Shown: piece by piece, positions 27,401 through 47,781 of the stretch
How positions within the stretch are numbered: the stretch's first letter is position 1
Layout: each line of letters opens with the position of its first letter
Assembly: GCA_963070105.1 (NCBI GenBank)
Contig: OY718804.1
Location: 2,458,817-2,522,816 of the forward strand
Length of the DNA: 64,000 nucleotides
Source: Litomosoides sigmodontis
Lineage: Eukaryota; Nematoda; Chromadorea; Rhabditida; Onchocercidae
Direction of reading: 5' to 3'
The notes under the pieces: model-generated
What the model was told of the DNA's origin: nothing
The model's database searches: none
What the model saw: the letters and a program-made list of their open reading frames with translations, nothing else
Translations under genes and position numbers: made by a program

Positions 27401-28371
27401 GTAGCCGTTCTGAGACAGATTGTTATCAGGAAGATGAAGTATAGTAGTGTTAACTTTTCTATTCATAGTGTTTGTGTTTGGATTGGTGGTAATAAGAAGC
27501 TAGATGAGACGAAATCATTCTTAACTCGTTTTCAACTTTAGTCAGTGTTGTTTTGTTTGTGGTACGAGCCGAAACTGGTGGTCTAGCGCAGAGCGGTCTG
27601 ATTTTCCGTATGTTGATCATTCGTATATTCATGCGTTTTCTCTCTGGGGCATGTGTCGAGAATGCGGCTTATGTTATCCAAACGAATTGAAGGTCTCTTT
27701 TCGTGGTCATTATTGGTTGAAGTTTCTTTTGGAGTTCCTGAAAGATTGACATTAAAAGAGGGTTGAGGCTCTTATGCGGGATTTTAGGACGGTTTTCTGC
27801 ACATGCGTGCCGGATTAAAATATCATACTGTAACTGTTGACTAGGTGCAGGTGCAGGAGTTATTTTTCCAACAGTGAAAGTTTTGCCATATGCCATGTAG
27901 TTCTATTTTTTAGAAGGATGTGAGGGAAGATTGAAGATCGAAGAGCATGCTTTTGTGACTCATGTTATTTAGAGTTTTATGAGTGTTTATTACAATCGTT
28001 TTTCGTTTGGAAACTGACTTTAACGTAATTTTCAGAATCAGCAATATTTTCTCCATTTTGAAGACCAACATATGATCAAAAAATCAGGTGTTTGGCACTG
28101 CAAAATATGCAATATAAGAATTGATAGCTGTGATATCTATGTACACGTGCTGCAAAGACATTTTGTATATTTTAATATCTTTCATATGCTTCCTTCTTAT
28201 TGATTTAATCTCGGATTAGGGAATTTGAAATTTTCTGGAGAAAGATTTGAACACTTATTTTAGGTCATTGGCGTTAAAAGAGATAGACGAAAGCCTTATG
28301 CGGTTGAAACAAGTGATGCAATGATGCGTGCTTTCCTAGGCTATCCAGTGCCAGATAATGCGAGGATCTGA
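12438..28371 (+). CDS. Giant multi-C2H2 zinc-finger protein, LIN-13-like (5' end missing)
   Basis: I trace 43 phase-matched exons, 5,961 nt, about 1,986 codons. Early: 12438-12578, 13442-13522, 13669-13755, 14038-14089, 14574-14609, 14867-15030, 15436-15582, 15776-15895, 16124-16374, 16516-16690. Middle exons run 16978-26106. Late: 26201-26468, 26557-26589, 26736-26868, 27066-27137, 27542-27692, 28036-28164, 28264-28371 (TGA). About 25 atypical C2H2/C2HC fingers are spread along the protein, e.g. CKFCSHKF...H...H (16233), CPVC...HLLSH across an intron (16330/16516), CGQCTEKF...H...H (23720), CRLCCLAYESH...H (23927), CLECGSAF...H...H (26394). A Lys/Arg-rich block lies near 17020-17075. LICAE at 15803-15817 fits the LxCxE Rb-binding motif. 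Very large size, about two dozen fingers and LxCxE are the published traits of C. elegans LIN-13, a synMuv B repressor acting with HPL-2/HP1. Orthology is inferred from architecture. The first exon listed is the least certain; the first in-frame ATG in the chain is 13487. No alternative family fits better. Confidence 0.85.
14090..14573 (+). other. Probable GC-AG intron in the zinc-finger gene
   Basis: The exon reading ...EEA ends AG|GCAAGT. Using GC as the donor and TTTTAG at 14571-14573 as the acceptor gives G+AT (Asp) and an open frame into DSLKQWGHIAEG, which again matches phase at its own GTAAGT donor. AG|GCAAGT is the known consensus of the minor GC-AG class. A GT donor a few bases on (AAGT|GTTAAG) would break the phase. 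Confidence 0.6.
16978..26106 (+). other. Exon map, middle part of the LIN-13-like gene
   Basis: Exons as read from splice sites and phase: 16978-17112, 17241-17428, 17500-17635, 17777-17918, 18002-18166, 18588-18706, 18925-19066, 19188-19315, 19522-19599, 19686-19784, 20001-20174, 20594-20808, 21145-21337, 21508-21663, 22078-22198, 22370-22504, 22871-23091, 23308-23402, 23669-23807, 23895-24137, 24304-24438, 24572-24778, 24912-24965, 25115-25240, 25504-25644, 25981-26106. Exons 22078-23402 encode a finger-poor acidic linker; 25504-26106 encode a Ser/Pro-rich linker that includes ISWVPVRQ. Weakest choices: the 19522 exon, the donor at 25240 and the 24912 exon. Confidence 0.75.
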
Positions 28372-29559
28372 ACATTATTATATTAGGCAGTTGTTTCTGT
28401 ATTGTACTTTTTATTAACGGCCTTGCCAATACAGATTATATTGGTTGCATGTCAATAGGTAATTTACCATTTTTAATCGTATTTCTTCCCATGATTTCTG
28501 TAGTATTGTCATGTGGGAAGTGAGACGGATTAATTTAGAAATCGAGTTCTCTAATGATGCACATTTACCATAGTTTGTGTCTATATAGTCATGTAAATGG
28601 AAAACTTATTGGAGGAATCGCTGTTTTTCATTGTCCTTTAAGAGCTAAATTTTTTACTTGAAATGGAACATTTTGTTTGCCTTCCTGCTATATCATTCTG
28701 TTCATTATTATAAACAATTTTATATGTTTGATTTGACTAGTGGGTTGTGCACTTCGTTAAATAGAGAGAATAAGATTCGGATTTTTCATGATTTCTAGGA
28801 AAGGTGAACTTGAAAACATAGCTAGATCAAATAGTTTATGAGAAACGATATACAAATAGTCTTTAAATCGCACCGTAGTGTCGCAAATCACTTTCTGGTT
28901 TTGATTTTTATATGATTTTTCCCCTTTTTACTGATCTCAAAACATTCTGTGAGAGTTGCTTTTTCGGTGTTTGTTTAAAATTTTTCTTTTGTATTGAATT
29001 TTAATATTTCCTTCCAATTTCGGTTTTAGTAACTTGAAACAGACATGTAAAAATTATATTTTCAGATTCGTAATGCTCCGTTAATGCCAATATTATTTTT
29101 TCAGGAATTTATGAAAATCAGAAATATGGATCTTTTTGAATGAATTTTTTTTATTATAAATCGAATGTCTTGTTCAGTAATCACAAGAAATAATTATCCT
29201 ACAAAATGTAAATGTCTTATGTATTGCAACACTGTGTACTGAACGCTACATTGGAACCAGGCCGCTAACTTCACGAGCTTACCAGAAAACTGTTTTGGAG
29301 TTGCTACTTAATTCTTATTCCTTGTCAATAATTTTTCTCCATAGATTGATTAAAATCCCTTATTGTGCGTTGTTAACAAACAAGAAATTTTTGATAATCT
29401 TTGTAGAAAGAAATACTGTTTTCAAATTAGACTTTACGCTTCATTTTTTTTTTTGGCAAATAGTGTATTCTTCAACTGTAGACGTCTTCTGCGCTAAATA
29501 AGAATTATGTGATTACATGGAATTATATATATATATATACGGTGAAATAATGACAACAC
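28372..29559. other. 3' flank of the zinc-finger gene
   Basis: AT-rich DNA that probably holds the 3' UTR of the zinc-finger gene and, at its right end, the 3' flank of the possible minus-strand gene. A short (AT)n run lies at about 29525-29540. I see no other feature. Confidence 0.5.
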
Positions 29560-30562
29560 TTAAGGACTGACATATTCAAATTTGTCTTCATGGACGAATT
29601 TGGAACTTAGGTAATTCATGTATGCTGAGAAGGTATTTCGAAAAGGGTGAAATTTGGAATAGCTCTTAATGTGGCCAGTTGAACCGGCTGGGCAGACTAG
29701 GAGAGCGTTTCGATTATGAAATTCCTGATGATTTAGTGAGAATGTTGAAGTTTGAAAAGGAATGAATACCCTCCATGCATCGTCCATAAGTGATTTATCA
29801 TGCGAAAACAGAGATTCAGCTCTAAACATCGCCGCTATTAATATTATCATCCACATTAGAGCAATAATAGAGCCTAGCCAAAGATGAGCATTTCTAAACA
29901 ATGACGTTTCAGAGTAGCAAAAAATGGTTATTAAATAAATTGTAATACTAAGTGGTTACATTGCTCTCTTATTCTTAGTAGAAAAGCATCAAAATGTAGT
30001 ACGTAAGCTGTTGCAAGTCCAAAAGTAAACTGTTGAAGAAATTTGTTGAGGGTTCTCTTGTTCAGCTTTTTTCAACCTATTAACATATATTAAAATTAGA
30101 AGACCTTGTTGTTGCCCAGAAACAGTTTGTGTCAACACCTGGCTGCATAGCAACCAACCAACCAGTCACAATGTGGCATTTATTAGCAGTGGAAAATTTT
30201 CATGTAACATGAAATAAGCTGAGAATGATTGAAATCATAGAGAAGGAAGAGGAATGGATGGAAGTGATGAATCTTGGCGACTTTGATTTCTTTCAGTTCG
30301 AGACGAAGATTTTCATTCTGGGCGTTAAACTAATTTGTGAGTGGTCGCGATTATAAAATGGAGCGTGTGGTTAGCTACGAGGCGTAGCTAATTCAATTCG
30401 CTCTTTTTTTTTTAGCTCTTGGAGTATCAGTTCTGTTTGTATGTTCGTAGAGCTAAATTGTCTAGTTGAATGTGCCACGAATGAATTTACACGACGTGAA
30501 TGCTTTAAATTGTTATCAAATCCATTGAATCTTACGCACATATGCCTAGCATTTTTTTTTGT
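29560..30562 (-). CDS. Possible minus-strand gene encoding a small membrane protein, model incomplete
   Basis: The firmest part is a minus-strand open frame ending at 29560, about 110 codons, with a strongly hydrophobic helix (GSIIALMWMIILIAAMF) followed by a polar C-terminal domain with one Cys and the end HEDKFEYVSP. TTTAG at about 29890-29894 (read on the minus strand) may be its acceptor, since no ATG precedes the helix by much. Upstream (higher coordinates) lie more coding-like minus-strand segments: LLLDLQQLT (about 30020-30050), PGVDTNCFWATT (about 30110-30150), NENLRLELKEIKVAKIHHF (about 30210-30313), and a 56-codon ATG-started frame from about 30544 (MCVRFNGFDNN). The first two of these junctions agree in phase; the others I could not connect. 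Family not recognised. It may be one gene, two, or partly chance. Confidence 0.35.
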
Positions 30563-33500
30563 CGTTTTTTTTCCATTAAGAATTTCAAAATGAAAAGTTG
30601 TGTGGAGTATCTTTTAAGCAGGACACAGATTTTTAAAGTTTTAAAATTACCTACTTTCTCGTATAACTAGTGAGATTCATACTTTTTAATGCTATCATTG
30701 ATTAGTTTAGTGTATTATAGTAGCCAAAGATGACTGTTACCTACAGAGCACTGTCGTGGCATTTATGAACATTCGGAGAAAGTGTAGTCTTTCTGCAGTA
30801 TTGCAATGACATCACGACATCATCGTACACACAGGCACACACACACACGCACACACACACACAAATATACAAACATCCACAAATATGTGTATTTTCATTT
30901 AATCACTTTTTCATAAGTAAATTTTTTGTTAATGTTATTGTTGACACAAATCGTAAGGGTGGTGGTATTGGCGACGATGCATGTTTTGCTCTTCAAATTT
31001 TAGCTTTCTGATTTCATCTCATGCTTTTTCCTATTCCTCACCAGCTATCTCTATTCTTCATTTATTTAGGTGTAGCTAAGCTACATTCCTGACTATAGAC
31101 TGTTTGCAAGGATTCACACTTGAGCTTACAGTAAATGGAGGTATTTGCAAGATTCTCCTTTCAGAATAATTTTTGTATATATACAATAATTCCTGTACAT
31201 ATCAATTAAAATGCATTTTCTTACCTCAAAAAATGATTGTAAATTCTTTATTTTTGTTCTTCTTTTCAACCAGTTATTTCATTCATCTATAATTAATAGT
31301 GCTCGTTTTCGCAGTCGCATCTGTACTATAGTTTGTATCACGTAGTAGTGAAAAATTTTCTTTCTTTCTTATTATGTGATTTTTGATGTTTTGCGGTAGC
31401 ATGAATGAGATCAAGAGAAGAAAACTGGTTTAATTATGGGAGGAATTAATCATTCAGAATTCATTTTTCTTTTCTATCATCTCAATGAGTTCCTTTTTTC
31501 TTGTAGTGGTTTTCAACGTTGTACATATCATATGCATTAGTATATTTTTACGTTTAACATGATCAAACATCGATCCTTGTTACTTTCTCTTGTCTTTTTC
31601 TTGTATTTTAATTGTTTCTTCACCGGTTTCACACTCATCATTAGCATTTGAATGTCTTTTTTCAAACCTCATTGTCTTATTAGTTTTAAAAAATGTTTCA
31701 ACGGTACATAAATTTCGCTTAGATTAAGATTGTTTTCTGCTTCATAATTGAACTTTTATTACCAATCGCGTTATTTTCACATGAATCATCATCAGCAATG
31801 ATCAGTGTTAGTGAGTTGCAAAAAGATTTATCATTTCGTCGTTGTCTTTTGTTTCACTGATCATACGGTATATATTACTGCAAAACATTCTTTTCTGTAA
31901 AAATTTATTTCTCGTAAAATTTAAAAAGAAAACAAAAATATTCAGAAGAAAAAAAACTTTTTTTTTCCCGATAACTAATATGATAAAATACGAAGCTCGG
32001 AATGTGACACATTACTTTACGTTTCACAAAATTGTGAATGTTCCTATTTTTTCGTAGATGAAGAGAAATGATATATTCTCCTAAAACACATTTGCTGAAC
32101 ATATCAGAAACACCTTAATTATATAAAAATTAATTTTGATATGATATTCCTGTGGATGTGTATAAATTATAGATGTGCTTTAGGCAAGCAAATACGAACG
32201 AATAACTAAAAAATATATGTTTTATTGTTTGCATATGTTATTTAACAAAATGTATATGTTATTTATTTATTTACATTCGTTTTGTCATACTATTTATTTG
32301 TTTATTGTTCGTATTAACGATAAATGTGGCATTTTTAGTTCAAAACACTCTATAATGTATTCATTTTCAGCACTACAAAAGGTTTTAAATTAAAAAAATG
32401 AAGTCTGTTGCCCTTGGAAATACTTTAGGAAGAAAGAAGGTAGTAAATGTAGTGGAAAAAAATGAAGTGCAAAGGAGAGAGAAGCAACAATTATTTCGAA
32501 AATTTTCACTTATTTCCCATGCATCATTTATGCGTTCAGCAAATGAACCTGTTGTACCTTGACTCTTTCATTGTTTCAAAAAACATACACTTTGCTCATT
32601 TTTGATTTAAATCCGTGTTATAACTGTTGAATTAAAATTGGTAGCAAGAGTAATTAATGTGTGAATTTTCGAGTTAGCTAAAAAAACCGAAGAAAGCCAG
32701 ATTACGTAAGCTGTAGGAATATTGTTTTAATGGTTACTAGGGCTATGAACTTTCTGATCGTAGATATAGATGAATTTTTGTTACATTTAAATGTGGTTGA
32801 TTAATCGTGAAATAGGACCATTTCAGCATCATTGCTGTCGAGATAGCTCGAATCTAAAAGTGGTAAAATGGAAATCAAGGAATTAAGGGATTAAATGAAT
32901 GATTAATGCTTGTGAGAGAAACTTGACAGCTAGTAAGCTAGTTGAGATGTATGTTATAGAGTTGCGAAAAAAAGAAAAGAGAAAATTTATCGATGACTGA
33001 GTTTGTTCCATCAAGGCCTGCCCTATTTTCTTCTTTCAAAAATTTCTCCTTCTCAGTACAATTCCGTCGACATAATGTAGAGTGACCGTCTAATCGAAGT
33101 TAATATTGCTACATACTTATATAGTGAGAAAGTGAAATGCATCAAATTTCTATGATTTTTAATTGGATTTGAGTTGCGCTTAAATCGCATCTAAATTAAG
33201 CCTTAGTTCTTTTCCATCTTTTAATTCATGTTTTTCATTTCTTTATTCTTTCTCTTATATGTGACTTATAAAACGAACACAATGACTTTTTTTGTTTCGA
33301 GCTCTTCGGTCTCTTGGTGTGGCTCAGTTGTTTGTTTTTTAAAGGTGGAAGTTTTCGTGTGATAGGTTGGCGTTTTCATTATTTGCAAATGTCAGTAGTG
33401 TATAATTAATTTTCAGAACTAGGATCTATTTTCGGTGATATCGAAAGTAACGAGAAGTAGGTATAGCGAAACTGGAATGCGAAAGTAGTTTGCAGATATT

Positions 33501-34604
33501 TATCATCTTCAGAGCTAACGGGCATAATAAGCTGACGCGGTAAGGTATTATGGAGTTGTGAAATTTTTTTTGCCCTTTTGTTTACCTTCATAATATGTAG
33601 AAATCAATTAATACAATTTGAAATTAAAAATCGAAGTTAGTCCTTTTCATGATCATTTCCGTGGTTTGGAAAGTTTCCTTCTTCATCCACACTTTCTGCA
33701 TTGTCGACGCGGGGTTTTCCTTTGAAAGTGTGCTAATCTTTTAGCATTATTCGAAGAAGAAAAAAGGGAAAAGAAAGAAACGCAGTCTTATAAATTACGA
33801 AGTAATGATTTTTACAAGAAAAAATTGTTGTTGGGATTACGTATAAAATCGCCTTATAATCCCTTTAAGTGTACAGTACTTTTTTTTAGTCATAAACTCG
33901 CATTTGTGCGAGAAGACATCTTCCTTACAATCGAAAATGATTCCTTCATTCATTAATCTGATTGATTTCACGGTGTCTATGTAATTTCATGTGAGTGATT
34001 CGATCTAGTTTTTCTACTCTCTTATTGTATAAAAAATTTCTTTCCCTTACGCGTAAACTTTACAACAAATGCATTTGTATCTCAAACAGCATTTATCACA
34101 GACGATGTTGGTCGACAATTTATTCCTTTCATAAGTTGTTTTATTCACCATTTCTAAGTGATTAATTTTTTCAATGAAACTAAAAAAAAAATGCTATGGA
34201 AGATAAAGATGAGCATTGCGATAGGAATCGATTCGTTTTCTATTATTTATACAACTCACAAAATGGAAATATTCGCTTTATTTTATCCTAAAATATTTTT
34301 TTGTAACAAACTCTTACTGCAAAAAAAAAAACATACTAATCCTTTTTACTTTCTTTCCGCGTCTTTGTTTGTTATTTTGCAGCGTTTAATTGTTTTGATC
34401 ACAGTCATATTAGGTGTTGGAAATCCTAAAAAAAGGAAAGTGTCGATAACATGATCACATTCATCTCGATCGCAAATGTTAAATAGGATAAGGGAGTTGA
34501 TCATCAGAAAATTAGGTAAAACTATGTAGCGAACACTTGTGGAGGATTCTCTTTTCATTTGAAGTTGTTCTCCCATCCAAGTAATCTCTTCTTTCATCCT
34601 ACAG
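30563..34604. other. AT-rich DNA upstream of mpk-1
   Basis: Contains a CA-rich run at 30828-30862 and many T/A runs. No exon can be supported. An untranslated first exon and promoter of mpk-1 may lie in it. Confidence 0.5.
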
Positions 34605-37355
<2,751 letters not shown>

Positions 37356-39938
37356 AAATGGGCAGTTCAAAAAGTAGATTCGAAAATTTATTTCATCTGG
37401 GAAATGATTTGGAAATTTTTGGTTTACTTTTATTATTCTTAATGCATTAGAGCTTTGTTAGATCTAAGAAGCTTATGATGTCCATTCTAAAATGAAATTT
37501 TGCAAGTTTTGATCATTCCAGTCCATCGTTCCACACCAAATTTGCAAATTTCTGTGGATTTGCCATGGCAGATAATGTAATTAGAAATAAAGAGATGTCT
37601 GTGAATGTCATAATTTGTTTTGTTGAAGTTCTGTAAAAATTATTTTATGTTATAAAACATTATAAAACGGGAAATTCTTAAGGTAATATATACAGACTTG
37701 CTCTTATTTTTGTTTGTACAACTTTGATTAAGATTTTCATATATTGTTTAACCGGGTTAAAATTTTTGTATCTTTCATCATTGATGTTCAGTGGATTGTG
37801 AGAAAAATAGCATTGTGTTATGTGTGAATACAATTTGGAATGTAAGTGAAAGGGTTCGCACACTTGTGAGATCTCAGACGAACCAAAAATTTCGACAAAT
37901 GCTGTTGCAAAATCGTATTTGTACTTTTAGCAATGTTCATTTTCGTTTGGACCAATCCAATTATTATTTCTCTATTTCTCTTTCAATTATTTTCAATTCT
38001 AAGCTTGATTGTTTTCGTTTTACGTATCACTTTTACGGTGTAATAGCTGAGTAATTTTAATGTGCGGGAAGGTATGGAAATTTTGAAATTCTCGTTTTTT
38101 CATCGGCACTCCTTGTTATTTCAATGACTATAACTCCTTGCAACTTTTGCAAGTTAGCATTTTGCAACACCCGTTATTCCTGTTCACCCTGAGCTTATGA
38201 TTTAGCTGAAATAAAATTAGGAAACATTTCTAATAGTGGTACATTACATTTCATTCATTAAATTGATTCTCAAAATTCATCTTAATTGAAATTTACAAAA
38301 TTTGAGATTTGAGGCATGTAAGTTTTATTTATGTGAACTGCTATTTCTCAATTCCATTCCACATGTTACCCATGTTTTTGTGATTTTTTCATGGTTAATG
38401 TGAAATCCTATGAATGCTTTCCTTCTCCGTGTGTACATTACGTTCTTTTTTTTTCTTATAAGTAACAACCTGTGAGTGATGTAGGATTTCATGATTTTTC
38501 TTTTCCTTTTCATAAGTTTATTTATTTTAGCTAAATGAAGATCAAGAATTAGAAGGTTGTTTTTTGTTTGATATTTTGCAAGAAAACAGTCGATCTGAAT
38601 ATGTCTTCAGGTGGCATCTTTAGAATGATAAATCAGTTATGAATGCCGATGTACATTAGATCAAGAAAGAAAAGTTGAAAGAAAAATGAGCTCAAAATTT
38701 ACGAGAACGTTAGGAGCAGTTTCAAAATTTGTTCATTGTAGTCATTTGTTTTTTCATTTCAGATATTGAATTGAGTAGGCAGTTCTCTATCTACAGTCCT
38801 ATACCTGATCCTTTCATCAACCTGTTTTTAAGTCCTGATCCATTATAATTTTGTAACGCTTATATGGATTATGGATCTGCTGTACTTTAGTTTTACTTCC
38901 ATGCTTTTTCTCCATATACTTCCATATTTTCGGATGAATAGATCGATGATGAAACTAAATCGATTATTGATTTAAATACCAAACGATCTCATTGAAACAT
39001 ACCGGTGTAAATGCACTCATAATATTAAAGCATGATTTATGTTTTTATTTTTTTGTTAATGGATCTTATCATTTATGGTTGTATAATAAAGTCTTTATGC
39101 ATAGGATATGTTGCAAGAATATAACGTGGGATTTTATCCGTTTCGAAGGTATGAACTGGATACTGTAGAAAGTGCTTCCAAAAAGCATGTATTAAAATAT
39201 AGAAAAAAAAGAAATTTCTTTAATATTTATTGGAAATAATAACAGATTAATAAGATAGATGATTATCTATCTGTAAGATGAAGTTAATTTTAGGCTATCA
39301 AAGTTGAATTTGTCAAATTGTTTGGAGGAATTTTTGTTTGGAAGATAGTTCAGAAATGGGTGTAACTAATATGGATGTGTCATCAATGGCTTTTGATGAT
39401 AAGAAACAGGACGGAAGGCGGTAGCTTCTTTCTCTTTTGTTATGTATTTCGTTTCATTAAAATAGAAATTCTCTTGAAAATTCTCATGATTTTTGTTTTT
39501 TTTTAGCATGAGAGATGATTAACAGTGTGTGATGATGTGTAAATTTTGCTACCGCGAAACAGTTATCATTTGAATTTCATTTCTTTAACGGGTTTACTTC
39601 GATCTTTAAAAATTTTTTACACTTCTTATTTGAGGTTTTTTCTTTGAGGATAATTTTAAATTATCGATATTTTGATCAAAATTAGCAAAATTCCTTTAAA
39701 TTGATGAGTTTGAGGTCATTTTCAGCAGTCCTTTCACTATCACTAATTAATTGGCTAGACCTTTCTTCATATAAGCAAGGAAGCGAATATTATTGAATTT
39801 AAATTTATATAATTTTTTTTTTACTTTTAATCGTCATAAGAAAGTTACAGTAAATTAAGATTATTAAAATTTTAGTGAATTATGGGTACATATTTAAAAA
39901 TTTCAAATAATATTTTTCATATATATATGTATTTATAT

Positions 39939-39939
<1 letters not shown>
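37356..39939. other. 3' flank of mpk-1 and intergenic DNA
   Basis: AATAAA at 37586-37591, about 230 bp after the stop, is a candidate poly(A) signal for mpk-1. The rest is AT-rich without a supported gene; open frames here are short and lack splice context. Confidence 0.5.
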
Positions 39940-40379
<440 letters not shown>

Positions 40380-40729
40380 AATCATTTTTTATCAAATAAA
40401 TTATTTGAAGCTTTCAAGCATTTCTCTAATGTTCGGAAAGGAATTTTAGAAATTAATAAATGTTTAAAACTTCATTGTTGTTAGTTTTATTTACATTTGT
40501 ATACAGCAAATCTGTTTGTATTTTCACTGTAGTATTTTTACTGAATTTCATGAATGAAATTAATTTTCCCTTTCTTCCTCATAATTCCCTGCCAGATAGC
40601 TAAACATTTATCAGTCGTGGGTCATGGCATACCTGTACAATGTACGTACGATGTGTTCCCGCTCTTCCAGACGAATAGTTGTTGGAGCTGATAGTAGTAG
40701 TTCGTTAGTTAGAGTGTAGTGAATTTTGA
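40380..40729. other. Upstream region of the glomulin-like gene
   Basis: AT-rich up to about 40600, then a less AT-rich stretch (about 40605-40720, including GTACGTACG at about 40642) just before the start codon, which probably holds the promoter or 5' UTR. Confidence 0.4.
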
Positions 40730-45319
<4,590 letters not shown>

Positions 45320-46537
45320 TCACTGCAAATGTTACGTGTCCATTGATTATAGCTTAAAACTTTTTCAGCTCTGACTAAATTTGCATGATATCCTGGAATT
45401 TGCACTTAAGTTTTTCTTTCTAATTGATTTTATAATTTTCGAGCTAAGTAAACTAGTTTCAGATTGTGAAGCTTTCTTGCATATTTCTACAACTTTCATA
45501 AAAATTGATCGGTCTGATTAATATTTTGCTAATTAAAGCAGATGAAATATCTTGGGTTAATTTTCTGCAAAATTTATCTCTTAAATTTATTTTTCTTTAC
45601 ATTTTGTGTATATATCTTCATCCTGTATGATATCTATAAAAATGATTTGGAGTTTAAATGAGTAAAACTGATTGATGAGATTTGTAAACAATCAATCATA
45701 CACTAATGAGGATGTGATAAAATGTTTCTTACGAACAGTTTTTGAGTATCGTTTAAATGTTATATAGGAATGCCTAACTAACTTATGCTTTGCAATTATC
45801 CTAAACCAAAGAGGTTTCAAATAGACCTAGAAATAATAGAGAGAAAAAGAGAGAGAGAGAGAGGTGGACAATATGATAGCGAAATTCATCTATGTTTTAT
45901 CCTGCCTTCACATAGCTGTACAGATTTGATCTGCAAGCAAGTTAAGCACACACTTTTAATGTGTGTGTGCTTTTTGCTCTTTCCTGTAAGTATGAAACTT
46001 ATCTTTATTTCTTTTGCTCGATCTCTTCAAGTTTGTATATAAATACTTTTTTATTGCCATTTCCTTACACAAATGAATTTCAAAAATTGTTATCACACAT
46101 ATGCAATGATCAAATATTTGCAATTCACTACGTTTATTTTCGTGGAAAAGTGATATGCTATTCTGGAATAGGTTGCATGCAATAAATCCTAATACTTGAT
46201 GAATATTACTGTTTCTAAAGAAGAGCCAGGTTTCTAGGATATTTACTCTTCGTATATCGATTAGCATGATATCTAGTTATTGCTATTCGTATATGCTGAT
46301 TATCGTTGTATCTAGGTATTGCTAAGTAATTTTTGCGCACAAAGATACTTCAATGAAACAGTTTCGTGATATTATAATAAGTGGAATTTTTTGTTTTTTT
46401 GTTTTTTTACTTTAAATGTTTGAACAAATTAAATGAAAAATGCAGGCTAATTAGTGAGTAATTAAGTAAGCAAATATTGTGATAAAATTGACTTCAAAAA
46501 AAAAATAAAACGGAACGGCATGATTCGCATCGCACAA
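45320..46537. other. Convergent intergenic region between glomulin and the transthyretin-like gene
   Basis: Holds the 3' ends of two convergent genes. A GA run at 45839-45863 is the only notable repeat. No other gene is supported. Confidence 0.5.
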
Positions 46538-47781
46538 TTAATTAAGACAATCTCGTGTTTCACCTTTGAACTTCCCAGCTAGCTGAACTGTTCCCGCATC
46601 GTAGATTGTCTTTGGTGTTTTTCCCAATGTAATATATTTGTCTGGTATGTGAATTGTGATTTTACGTTGGCACGGCTGAAAGAGAGATAGTATGAGAGGT
46701 GGAGGGAGAGAGAGAGAGAGAGAGAGAGGGAGATGGTTGTTAGGAGAGTAAGAAAAAATAAGTAATGATAAAATGATATTTTTGACAAATTAATTAATAA
46801 ATATCTAATTGGTTTAAATTGGATGACTTATCGTTGCTTAATTTTGCTTTTTCAAGTTTGCTAATTTTAAATTTGATAAATTAGCAATAATTTAGCAATT
46901 CAGAAATTGTATGAATACAATTTACTGATATGAAATAATGTCACTGCGTATAGATTGATGCTTTTTTTTTCACACTTAATAACTTCATTTTTCCTATAAG
47001 ATAAAAGGATTAAATTTAAGTTTAAAATTTCTTCACTTCACTTTACCTTTAGTCCATCTTCACAGTCATGATAGACGTTAAGTTTCGGATCGATTGTTGT
47101 AATTTCACTGGTATGTCCTTTAAGCTCGAAATGTCCATGTGAATCACTTTTACCTTCTGCCATCAAGTCATCACTGTCAATACCTGTGTTCAACGCATCG
47201 TTCAACGATTCAACAACAACTATCGTTGTTAAAATATTCTCCAAAAAAAAAAAAAAAAAAAAAAAGGAAAAAAAACCGATCAAAACTTCAGAAAGATATC
47301 TTCAATTAGGTAATGTATAAGCCTATTTATGTTAGATATTAAAAATTGCATAATGTAATTTGCAATCAAAATTCTCTCTCACTCTTAAATCTCACTTTGT
47401 TGTATTACTTCTTTCTTCAATTTGTCAAATCTTTCATTGCCCCTATTGTAATTATTTCTTTAGAAATGACGAAAAAAAAAAGAAAAAGATCTAAAAAGTG
47501 ATAAATTATCAACAATTTTTTGTGCACTGCAAATTTTCATCCAATTCAATTTTCATTTTATGATAACTAAAATTGAAATATTAATTTAAAAAAAAAAACA
47601 ACAACAACAACAACAAGTACAGACCTCGATCATCGTCGTACAATTTTACTTTAACATTAGCTGCAGGTTTATCATTACATATAAGAACACCTTTAATTCC
47701 GGCACTTTGCGTTCTACCAATAATACTTACGCCATTCACAGCTAATACTACGATCGATAAACAAATCACCAATCTCTTCAT
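46538..47781 (-). CDS. Transthyretin-like (TTL/TTR-52 family) secreted protein
   Basis: Three minus-strand exons, phases consistent: 47781-47625, 47183-47047, 46675-46538; 432 nt, 143 aa, a typical length for the family. ATG 47781 starts a signal peptide (about residues 1-17, MKRLVICLSIVVLAVNG). The mature part has the nematode transthyretin-like pattern: SAGIKGVLIC, VKVKLYDDD, DDLMAEGKSDSHGHFEL, IDPKLNVYHDC, PCQRKITIHIPDKYI and GTVQLAGKF, with four conserved cysteines (35, 93, 100, 141). These proteins are secreted beta-sandwich proteins found in excretory-secretory products; one member, TTR-52, bridges apoptotic cells to phagocytes, but most have no known role. The first donor (GAG|GTCTGT) is chosen so that Gly53 is rebuilt across the junction. 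A poly(A)/poly(T) run of about 23 bp lies just upstream of exon 2. Confidence 0.95.

Noticed and set aside
27397..27438. Exon-like SSSRSETDCYQEDE segment in the zinc-finger gene
   Set aside because: It has fair splice sites but would put the following exon (27542) out of frame, whereas 27137 to 27542 joins directly in phase.
46701..46730. GA, CT, CA and TG tandem runs as possible CRISPR or satellite arrays
   Set aside because: Simple dinucleotide microsatellites with no spacer structure; the window is eukaryotic.
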